Below the pieces are notes generated by a model. That model made no database searches. It was not told the origin of the DNA and saw nothing but the letters and a program-made list of their open reading frames with translations. The position numbers and the translations under genes are program-made. From Acanthaster planci (taxonomy: Eukaryota > Echinodermata > Asteroidea > Valvatida > Acanthasteridae): a stretch of 41,337 nt of DNA. The stretch lies in contig NW_019091647.1 in the NCBI RefSeq assembly GCF_001949145.1, positions 78,270 to 119,606 of the forward strand, written 5' to 3'. Below, in pieces: positions 11,701 to 23,700 of this stretch (position 1 is its first letter; the number at the start of each line of letters is the position of its first letter).

Positions 11701-14700
11701 AAATGATCGCCTTATGTCTAAAGCAGTATTTGACACTTGTTGCAATAAACATGAAAGCAGAAAGTAAATGACTGCGCCGACACTCGCACATCCTAGGCCT
11801 AGAACACGCATTGTTCTTATGGATGAGGCAATGCCCGAGCTAGTACTGCCAGTAATACTGATGTAACTGGTAGTGATATTTGGCATAACGGACCTGGGAC
11901 TACGCCTCCTGATCTTGCCATCAGAGGTGGACCTGGTGGTAGGCCTGTCAGTTGGCCGAGGCCTCCCGCCGCTGACGTCTATTGGCGGTAACGCATCCAT
12001 CACTCTGTCGAGAGCGTTGAGTAAACGGTTCGCGGTCTCCTCGGTTATCATAACAAAATCGTTTTTGTATCTATAACTAAACGCTCCAAAAGTAATGAGC
12101 TATGACTTCATTGACACGCTGGGTTTGAGATCTGATTCACGCGCGCTGTCATGGCGTAAGCAATTGCCGCCCTCAATGTTCGCTTATATTGTCTTTGTTT
12201 CTTTTTGTCTTTTGATAGTTTGACTCCGTCCATTGATCCTTTCGTTTTGTCTTGAGATCCTTTGATTTTGCCAATCTTTGTGATTTTGTTATTTATGTTT
12301 GTCCTTTTATCGTTATTGTTAGAAATAACAAAACTGGACCAAAAATATTTTCATAGGATGCTTATGAAAATTAGGAAATGGTAGAAAAATCGAGAAAGAG
12401 TAACACGCTGGACAACACTAGTAGTTATACATATGAACTACCACCACTGCCATGAATAATATACGTCGATACACACGTCTAGATACGCGCGGCCCTGGGA
12501 AAACTTCTTAAATTGAGAAATGCCGTGTAAATAAGAACAAAAGATCGGTGGAAATATTTTGAGGCTCAATTTCACCTTCAGGAAGCAGTTCTTCTTCTAT
12601 TTTTTTTTTAATTTACGCCTCCCTAAGCACATAAGCAATGTATTCTTCTGTGAATTTCGTGCACACGAAGTCTTCAAAACGAGAAAATTCAACAGAGGAT
12701 GGGCAACTTGCTAATGACTATTCCTCATGATTTACGGGGGTCTGGTCAAGTAACCGCCGCACCTGTTTCAAATCGCTATTTCCGCAAGTCAAATGAAAGT
12801 GAAACCCCGTTTCACCGAGCACCTTCGAAGTGTCAAAGGCCATCTACCCGGACACCCTGCGGCGCGTCACTTCTCCAAGCCATTACGCTCGTGTGTATCC
12901 CCACCACGACAACGTTTGAGGATCAACGCTTAGAGAAGTAACAGCGCATCATCTTCGGACACTCACGCCTGGCGGGTTGACTGTGGAATTCTCTGCATTC
13001 AACCCACCAATCCCACATCTAGCCTCAACGAAGGTCTAGTCGGGGCGGAAATTCAGCCAATAATAACAAACATCTTTTACTGAGAACTGTCTTAATATAC
13101 ATTTCACATTACCTTCCTCCATCTGTCTGTTCTTGCACCGATTTCTCCGCTTGTTTCTGCTGAGTATCAACCCACTGAATGGTGCGCATAGGATGCCTCC
13201 TAGCTGGATGAAGGCAAGCGCGTTGGTGTATGCACTCACTGAAACCGATCGAGCAATAATCGTTTTAAATTACGAAGGTTTTTAACTGAACTAGACCCCT
13301 GCAGCTTTTTATTATCCTTTTTGAATTTAAAATCTGTCATTTAAGGTATCGGTGTGGTCAAACCATATCCTCCAAAACACACACAAACCAAATAAAACCG
13401 GTGTATCTACTAGGAAACGTTTACCAAAATGATACTGATATCATGGAAGTGGTGTATTGTAGAAGTACAGAACCTGAGGAGTTAATGGCTGTGCTAATAA
13501 CAGATTTCGTCATACAGAACTGCTTGGTATAAAGGGCGTGTGACTATTCAGAGTTTAACGGCTGGGTGAATCCCAACTCCATGACCACTACTTCCTAAAA
13601 TGGGAAAATAAATGCAGTGCTCGAATGATAAGACACAAACACCTTTACGAGCGGATATTAGGCCAAAGGTTTGCATATTTACCCGGAGCCATAACTGGGT
13701 ACTTCCCGATTGTACAGATACTGAATAAGCCTTTTGCGAGTTAACTTTGACCAAAAATCTGGTACACTCAGTTCTTTAAATTCACGTGAACACAACAATT
13801 TGAATTATCCTTACTAAAACCACTGTTGCTATACCTCGTGATCCGGGGCAAGCTTTTGCTTAGTTACAAAAGAGACGCCTTGCAGCAATACACTGTTCTT
13901 AATGGTAAAAAGGGCACAAAGGAACCAGTCAAATCCAGAGATGGTGGTCGCTATGCAAAAGCTTGCCCCGAGTCACGAGGTATAGCAATAGTGTCTTTAG
14001 TCTGAGGAATTCAAATCGTTATGTTTATGTGCAGTCAGATGACTCAGTGCACCAGATTTTATTCAAATTTAACTCGCAAATGGCTTATTGAACCAAGTCA
14101 CAAATAGGTATAGCACTCATTGTACATATGCTTTACGTTCCCTATCACGTCTACAACCGAGGCAAATACCCATCACTACAGACAACAAATCTTTGCCAAA
14201 CGACCCGACATCAAAGATGGTGAATTATTTTACCTGTGCTTATGGGTTATATGTGATTGGAGCCACAACAAATAATCAGAATTGCACCTACCGATTTGTT
14301 CATTATTATTAGCAAGTTTATTCAGCACCGGGTTGAGCGTACTGACAAAAAACAAAACGTCTAGTTGAAGAATGGAAAACCAGAAGTAGAAAAAGGCGAA
14401 GAGTGGCGACAGGATGCACGACCTCAACGACGGAAAGTCTGTGGAGACGGAATTGATCTGTGTGTTGCTGGGTAATGTGATGCTTGAGTTGTCGTGTGTT
14501 TCAACCTCGACTCTTGTCGGGGATCCATCGTCACATTCGCCACTGCAGTGTTCTAGGTCTTTAAAGGCAAAAAAGCAAAGAAAATAGTAAGTCCATGCAA
14601 TATTTAAGAGATTAACCCTAACCCCCTAGGGTGCTTGAAAAATCATATGAAATTAGAGGATCTGGGACTATCAAGGTTAATGATATTCGGTCTCTTAATC

Positions 14701-17700
14701 AGAAATCCCAAAATTATTAGAGAACTAAGGAATTCTTTGTAGATTACGAAGCTCAGATTTTTAGTTCTCAGAATAAACATGATTAAAAGTGAGATAAGCT
14801 TTTAAGCTGTTCACGATAAAGGTAGTTTGCTGTAGCACCATCCATGGATATCTCGTTACTGTGAGTATGTGTGATCCTGACACGGACCAGGGCCCTAACT
14901 AGTTGGCTTTGAGTTAACATGCAAGTGACCGTTGTTACGGCCAATAATGTAACAATCGGTCAATAATGTAATACCGACCCATAATGGAATAAAAATCGGC
15001 CGATAATGTAATAACCCCAAAGCGGCCGATAATGTAATAACACGGAGGCCGATAATGTAATAACTGTAGATTTGCTTGTTTCTTAGAAGGCTTTGGGGGA
15101 CTTAGGTTTTCTTCAAGTTTTCCCTGCAGATCCCTCTTATACTAAAGAAACTATAGAAAGCTCAAAAATAAGCTGTGTGTACATGAGAACAATTAAGAAC
15201 ATAAATAGGAGGAAAAGGAGTAGTTTGAGCCAGAACAAGATTTTGGCAGGTGTGTGCAAGGATATTTTCCACTTTCATCTATTTTCGAGGTTAGAGGGTA
15301 GGAATCACAGTATATACTGTTGAATTGAGAGTTAGGATGCGGACCTGCTAGGGGACACTAAGGCTTGCTTCTTAAGGAGTATTATGTTCATTCTGACGTG
15401 TGAGCTCCTCAATTTAGCTTGTGTTCGTATATAACACAACAGTTTCGCACTACCCGATATTATATCATTGGCCGATTGTTACATTATCGGCTGTAACAAA
15501 CATTCGGCTGGAGTGGATCTACGGAACCCCTGTAGCCTCATAAAGTACCATCTGGTTCTTCGGTTCTTTTTAGAAACACAGCAAAGGAGATTTCCTTGCA
15601 GGGTGCTACTGCAAATCTGTTACTTAATAACCGGACTAAAAAGTGGTTTTTCTATTTTACAAACCATTGTTTTCATGTTTCTCGACTTGTATCTGGCCCG
15701 TTTTTTCCGCCCGTTCCGTGTCCTCACTTTTAGGGTAGTACTCGCCCTCATTATCCGTAGTGGTATTGGTGTACACGTGTAGCGGTTCATCGACATGAAT
15801 ATTCAAAGTTTTGCCGGATACATGATTGTCAAAGTAATCTGGTGGCAGCGGCCAGGGGATACTCGCCTTCTTCGGTAGCAAGAGCGTGTTCAGTGTGAAG
15901 AAAAGCGTCGTACCCGTCAGGATAAAAAATGACGTTTGAACACGAATGTTGAGGTTTTCGTAAAGAACCTGTGAAAATGAAGACGACTTAAACGGTACGT
16001 TATATTGTGAAAGACATAACTGGTACTAATTCTTATAATTTGTCTTCTGGACCTTTCCAGAAGTCTGGTTTTGTGGTTTGACCAAAACACAAAAGAGTGC
16101 CAGGGGAAAATGCAGGGTAAAGCTCTTCGTGTAATCTTTACTGCTGACTATTGTAAAATCCGATCTTACAGTGATATTTGACAATCATGTTGCATTCATA
16201 CTGTCCGCTAGACAGGAAGCTCTGTCTCTTAATTAACCTCTTAATAGCCTGTACGCACACAGCTTACCATTGAACTTGATCATAGCATGGAGTCGGCCTA
16301 ATACCGAAAGAAATGGTATCCAGTTGTTGTGTTTGGGGTTGTACAAGACAAAGTGCAGATTCCAAAGAGAAAGGCATTTGGGTCTTCAGATTTCCCAAGT
16401 TCAGAAAGCAGCGGATCGAATGGGTACAGTACCGGTGGTACATGTACATTGAATACGTGTTTTTACAAATGCAAAAGTTGGCTCCAAAAACACTAACAAT
16501 GTAGTTAATACTACTTATGATGGAAGGGGGCCATACTAAGAAACGACGATTTCGTGCGCATAGGAACAATTACGATTTTTAAAATCTTTTTACAGAGCAC
16601 TCAAAATTCCACTAAAATTAGGAAATAATAACAAACGATTCACTGGGATTTTCTGAAGGAAAAAAATGAAAAAAAGCCAGAGAACACAAGAGAAAATGAT
16701 CATCAAAGTCGCACCCCTGAAGATTTTCAATGGCTCGCTCACATTTCTTGCCCCCAAGGCTGTTTGAGCGCATGCGTGCATAATTATGAAGTTATTGGTT
16801 AAAAGGTCTATTACCCGCTGCCGGTCCCTACGTTTGGAGGACGTCTGTAAGACGTCTGGAGACTACGTACGGGACGGGAACCAGACTACATGGATGGGCT
16901 ATTCACAAATACATGTATATGTAGTCGACTACCGGTACATTAGTCCCGGCCCACCATTGTTGACTTTGTTCGTACGTGAAGCGTTTTGTCTTGTTTGCCT
17001 TGTCAAGACTGACTGTTCTGTTAAAATCTGTAAAGTAAACATGTCGCAGGAACAGACAAAATGAAGCTTTGCACGTAGTACGTGTGACACATTGAAACAT
17101 ATTCCGGGTAAATACCTACACAAAGCGTATCACAAGTACGTGAAGTACTATTCACAGCAACAAAGAACTTTTTCTAGAATCAGTTGAATACTTAACGGCA
17201 TGGTATGGTGCTCAGTCACTCTGGGGTCGGTGAATATTTGTCTTCGTTCACTGTAGGACCACTGGACCTGCATGTCCGAGTCGGCAAGTGTGTCACGATG
17301 TTCCAGTCAGTGAACTCAACAAGTGACATGTTTCCGTCTGCGCCAACTTTGTGCTTGTCCATTTCAACCCAAATCACAGATTAAGTCTTCGTGACAATTT
17401 AATTAGTTTACGGAAAATGTACTGATGTCACCTTTAGTTATTTCCAAAGTGGCACTTTAACAACAAAACTCAGGTAATCATTAAAAGCAAACAGTCCTGG
17501 CTTGCGCCCTATTGGGTTATAAAACACGCTCTCCACGAAATTATCACATCAGATCATCTCATCGTAGAAAAGCAATATAACCTCTTACACAAACATGATC
17601 ACAGCAAAAACAAACTAATTTTGGGAGGTCCAATTGTTGTTACTTTGTTGGGGTTGGAGTTGATGTTACTTTCGGAATGACGCTCCACCCGTGGTGACCT

Positions 17701-20700
17701 CACTCTAAAAACAAATTGGTTGAAAATAACCAACATTTTGGTTATTTTCACACACCAATATACTCGATGTGTTACTGACAATCTGTGCCTTTTACGAGGA
17801 AATTCCTGAATACGTATTGTATTGGTTTTAACACCACACTTTCTAAATCCATTTCTGTTTTGCGAGAAAACGAAATTACACAAGGCAATTACAATGGTGT
17901 ACATTACATCCCGCAGAAATATGATCGGTGCCAAGCTATAGGTATAACAGAATGAAAGCCTATTCATAATGTGAACAAAAGTAGGCCTCTTCCGATCCTT
18001 TCCTGTTGTGTGACAATTTACCCACAACATGGTTGGACATTACAGAAAAGTCACTGCTATACGCAATAAAGTTCAAGACCTGTGTCCTTGACGGACGGCT
18101 TTGCAAAATTTAGCGAAGAGTTTGTTGTCAACTAAGGGCTTCAAGATATTCATTATAAAATTGATTTCAACCTATATGGTAATATGAAAGGTGTCACTAC
18201 TTCACACTACTTGGTGAGTCTGATGCATTTCTTGTATCGTGGGGCTGATCAACCCAACAATAGAGGCACTGTCATTTTGACTGATTTTTCGAAGGCCTTT
18301 GATCACATACCCCTGATCAATACATTTTTGCAGTTAGGGGTGAAGGAGTCCATTATTTCACGGATTGGTAGTTTTATTTTAAACAGACAACAGTGTGTCC
18401 GATACAATCATATTTTATCTGATTATATGACAACCAATGGTGGCCTCCCACAAGGTAGAGGGTTTTCATTATTTTACAAATGCTGCTGCATCTGGCACCA
18501 AGGCTAGTGTTTGGAAGTATGTAGATGCTCTAACTTTGGCTGAGAATTGTGATTGTTCTGCAACTGGAAAACTATAGGAGGACTTGGGCCGTTTTGTTGA
18601 GTGGACAAAAGATAATAATTTAACCTTGAATCCATCCAAATGTAAGGCTCTTCAGATTTGTTTCAAGAGCTATCCTCCTCAGCCGGCTTTGACCACTGAT
18701 AACAAACTACTCGAATTTGTGGCATCCGCGATTTGTGGCAACAGGTTGATGACATGTTAAAAAATAGATTTCAGATGTTATGCACATTGAAAAATTGGGT
18801 TTCAGTAAAGATGATCTGTGAGGTTTCAGTTAAGATTAACTGTTAGGTTTATAAAGAATATATCAGGCCTTTGTTACAAAATAAAGATGTAGCATGGAAC
18901 TCCATACCATGCTCTCTAATGTGCAGACTCACATTTTAGAGACAGTGCAATGAAGAGCGTGCAAGATTATGTTGGGCAGAAATTACAAATTCTATGAAGA
19001 TGCAATCAAAGAATGCAATCCTGATAAATTTTTGAGTCGTAGACAAGATCGGAGTCGTAAGTTGGCTCAGTTAGTGATCAGTTGCAAACAGACTAAGAAT
19101 CTCAACCCCCCCCCGAAAGACCTACAAGGAAAAGATTACGTAATTCACAGACTATTTCAGTGCTACATTGCAGGACCAATCGCTTTAGGAACAGCCCCAT
19201 TCTATACTATATTGACCTATTAAATTCACAAATCCACCTGGACCGAATTCAAATCTTAACCGATTTAACACTACCTCTAATCATGGTCACATCTTTAATG
19301 AATTTTAGCTTTATTTATAAAATTATATTGACTTGTGCATGTGTATTTTTTAGTTAATTTTAATTTAATTCAGTTGGTTGTTAACTGTAGTTTTAACGTT
19401 ACCTTAAACTGTTTTTATTGCATTCATTCAATTACATTCCTGTAATTTGGCCCGTCGGTTACCAGAGGAATGTAAACAAACCAAAATACAAAAACAAACG
19501 TTGACAATTTTTTATCTGCGTATAATAGCTGTTTACTCACGGCACCAGTCCGCCCTTCGAGATCCACGTAGGTTCAGTCCCCATAGACTGTGCGTGCATT
19601 TAGTTTGTGTATTACACTACCGGAGGACGCATATCGGTGGTGACCCATGTGAGGGATTTGTACTGGTATTTCTCTTGAAGACCTCGTGTGTAAATAAATT
19701 GCCAAGAATCTATCAAATGGTGATATTTAATAGCTTCTGGTAAGAAAAATCTCCGGAACAGAATCAAAGAAGTGGAAATTTTTGATTTTACAACAAAGGA
19801 TATTTATGAAAAAAATGTTATTTTTTTTACATAAGTTTGTATCTGAGTTTCACAATATGCCAGATTTACCTTCAAATAACTTAGTTGCCACGTGGAAGAC
19901 TAGTAACTCTTATGAACAAAAAGTTAATTACTTCTAGAAAGAAAGCCTTTCTTTGAAATTCACTTCTTTTTTCATTGGGACCTATTTTCGTCATTGTCCA
20001 TGTTTTTCGCCTTACTTAATGGTGAATTTAACACTTTTGTTCCCTCGGATCATCGGTGATACTGTTTGGAAGACTGATTAATCGTTTCCATCAGCTCATT
20101 TCTTCACGATTGAGAGCCATTTGTCTGAAAAGCGGTTCATTATTCATACCGATTCAACACTGAGTCCGACAGCGGTCAAAAATGAGATATACGGATTTGG
20201 GGCATGGCATACACTTACACGCACACGTACACCCAATAAGAGTGCGTTTGGGAACGAGTTGACTTTACGGCATTGCACTACTGCGTACGGATGACGTCAA
20301 ATTGCCTGACTATAAGAGGTACAAACTAAAACTTTCCGTTCTCGTGTATACAGTTTCCTTCTTGCATAGACATTCATTAGACTGTTCCTCGCCGATCATA
20401 TCAGGTGCATTGCATAGACATTCATTAGACTGTTCATGATATTCCTAACCGATCACAAATAGAAAAAAGCCAGGGAGAACCCCGAAAAACTGGAAAACAA
20501 ATCCCCTCGAAAATGTTGTCATTACCAAGTTCCAAGTTCTGACTCTTTTACTTTGGAGGTACGTGATGAAGAAAGGCAACAATTTGGCAGAAAATAGATT
20601 TTTATCGTCTGCAAGCTGGCAACGGGGACTTTGAGTGTTTAAATTCTAGTCGGTATGGAAATGAGGGGGAAACAGCTATATCTGAACTTGAGGTGAATCG

Positions 20701-23700
20701 ATTACTTTTAGGGTCAACCTGTGAAGAGTCAAGAGCTAGCTGAGTCAAGAGCCATCTTACTGGCTTCTGACTTTCGTGAGATTAAGTACGCAAGCGCACA
20801 AACCAAGGGGGGGGGGTAACTATACCAGACCCAATGATTCTGACTACTCTACGGTATCCGGTATCACCCAATGTCCACGTGACCAAGACTGGAGGAATTC
20901 CTTTAGTTTTCCGGAAAGAGCCGAAATATTCCGAAATCGTCCCATCTATATTCGGCATGTTCGGATGGTGCCGTTGATGTTCGGTTATTCCCGGCCGGGT
21001 AGGTAGGCTAGCTGTTGAACGTAAACTCCTGTATTCTAATGGCAGCTGTTTCACTTTACACTGAAATCGAAGATCACCTTGCCCGAAATCAATGCAAGCT
21101 AGACGAATTAGCCATTTGCGAGGTAAATTTGAATAAAATCTGGTCACTGAGTTATCTGAGTGCACATAAACATAAAGATTTGACTTTCCCAGACTAAAGA
21201 CACTGTTGCTATACCTCGTGATTCGGGGTAAGCTTTCGCATAGCGACCACCATCTCTGGAATGGCCTGGTTCCTTTATGCCAGCCCTCATTATCCATTGA
21301 GAACAGTAGATTGTTGCAAGGCGTCTCTTATGTACCTTAACAAAAGCTTGACCCGAATCACGAGGTATAGCAACAGTGGTTTTAGTAAGGAGAATTAAGT
21401 TGTTATGTTCACGTGAATTAAAGAACCCAGTGTACCATATTTGGGTCAATGTTAACTCGCAAAAGGCTCATTGCAGAGTATTATGTCCACACATACACGG
21501 TGCACCCCGTCTGTAATGAAATCAAAAACACCCGGGCTCTCAACTTGTGACCCCTGACCCCTGCGTCATATCTATTTATATCCGTGGGTAAAGCCTGACC
21601 TACGATTTTTTATCAAGAGTCGTCAGGGAATCTTTGGGCAGGGGACCAGACTAGGTTCGAACATACGTGGATCGCAAAACACTGTGAAAACTTATTTCCT
21701 ACTTGTTTACCGAGCTAAACTTTCAACTTATCTTTGGGATCTTTTATATCCACGGAGTGGCATATAAAGAATGTTGTAGACCCCCTCTCTTAAAAGACGG
21801 AAAACTTTTTGAAGCAGAAATCATTGTAGGTACTCTTGGCACCTCAACAGTTAGCAAAATTTGGAAATCTGTCAGAAGTGTGAAGCGCAGCTGCAATAGA
21901 CCAAGGCCCATATACCACAGGGGCTGATCCAATTTTGTTCGCATCACATGGTTGACGCCGATAGCGAATCCGTTTAATCTCTTTATTTTGTCCTAACCAA
22001 GGCACAAAATAGGCCCCCTGGGTGGTATATATTTCTTTGTGGGTCCGTCAATCTTAAGATGTAGGGGGAAAAAATTAAATATATAAAAATTGGCAATGAG
22101 CCAGGCAGGGAGTTGATTCTCTCCCCCCCCATCTGCACCTGTTCCGTAGCTGAGCTATTATTATGAAAAGTGCGCAGAACATGAGGTTTAAGGATAAGAA
22201 GCCTTTTTTCAAAAGTTTGCTTGGATTTATTCATTATGAACATTTATAAATCACTTTTTTCGGTTGAAGAGATATCACAGCACAGAACCCCACGTTTCTC
22301 AAAATAGGTGTTGAAGAAAATAAATTTGCCGCTCAAATTTCCTTAATACTGAAAAATAAAATAAATACTAGGATCATTTCAGATGTAGTGTAATGAACGT
22401 GCTTGGTTTTTTTTCCAAACTAATATGCTAATTAAGCTCTCTGCATTTCAAAATCATACAGTTTCCCCCGAAAAGTATTTTTACCGAACCGTAAAGTCTA
22501 GCGCCACAGCGAAGCCATTTTTGCAAAGGTTGCAGTGAATCAAGCACTTAAACCAGTCAAGATCAGTCTCTCAGCCTTGGTTTTTATCCAGAGTACCGAA
22601 ACATGACATTGGTTAATATAACCTATACTTTACACTATTCCGAGTTAGTTTTATACACAATGATATACAGGTAGCACATCGTACCGTGCGACTTCACACC
22701 AAGCCTTAAAAATGTACTCGCCGCACAGAACTAGTTCTGTATACACAGCGTCATTTTCATAGTTAGGGGCCCCCTCCTCTAAAATAAAGAGGGTCAAAAA
22801 GTTTGTTTTTCTTCTTGTTATGGTGTTTGAGTTTTTGTTTGTTTTGGTGTTTGTTTGTTGGGTTGTTTGTTTGTTTGTTTGTTGCTTTTCGAAATATAAT
22901 AAGAGAACAACAAAGTTGGAAATTTTCACTCCCATTCTTTCCTAAGGCATGCAAAAATCCCAATCTACAAAAAGGCCATCACGAAAAGCTATATAAAGAC
23001 ATTCCCAATTGTTAGGCCCCGAAAAATCCCCCTTCCCAAACATTTTGTTCTGGAGCCGCCCTTGGACAGCATATTGAATACAAGGTCATAATGCATATTG
23101 CCTTCTGCCCTATTTGAAGGTGTGATGTGTAACCGCTTATAATGCAAATAAGAAGAGATAGATCCACGGTTATAGGCCCCCTACTGTGATCAAGTTTCTT
23201 CTCGATCACTTCAAATTACAACGTTATCGTGTCCTTTTATGTAGATATTACCTGTTATCCCCTTTCCTCTTCGGACTTAATGAAAAAAAACCAAGTATGC
23301 ACTGCGGGGATATTATGGGATGTCGAACTCTATGGAACCACGTAAGAGGAATTTGCTAATCAAACACGCAGACACTAGCAAACGTGTGCAAACATCGTTT
23401 ATATCTATTTTGTCACTGAGCCACGTTGACGAGTTATCAATTGACATTGGATTTTTAACTGTTTTGGAGTGTTTGGACAAGTCTTGTTTGAACCTCGGCA
23501 ACAGATACAGATAACAATTTATCAAATCTTATCATGGTCAAGCCTTTTCCGTTCACACCGTTTGACAGAGTTTGTTTTGTTCGTGTTTTTGCCTTTTTCA
23601 TTTCCAGATTTAGACAAATTGATCAAATATAAAATTTGGCAATGACAAATTTTATCGCATTGGGGGTCAACAAAATTTTTAATAATAACAAAAGGGAAAC

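Noticed and set aside
14934-15070. Regularly repeated 18 bp motif resembling a CRISPR-like array
   Set aside because: Spacing is irregular, the units are part of a transposon end with inverted termini, and the context is eukaryotic.
17599-18030. 143-codon minus-strand frame in intron 3
   Set aside because: No recognisable domain, no splice consistency with SLC43, and it includes the 17721-17750 hairpin; a chance frame is more likely.
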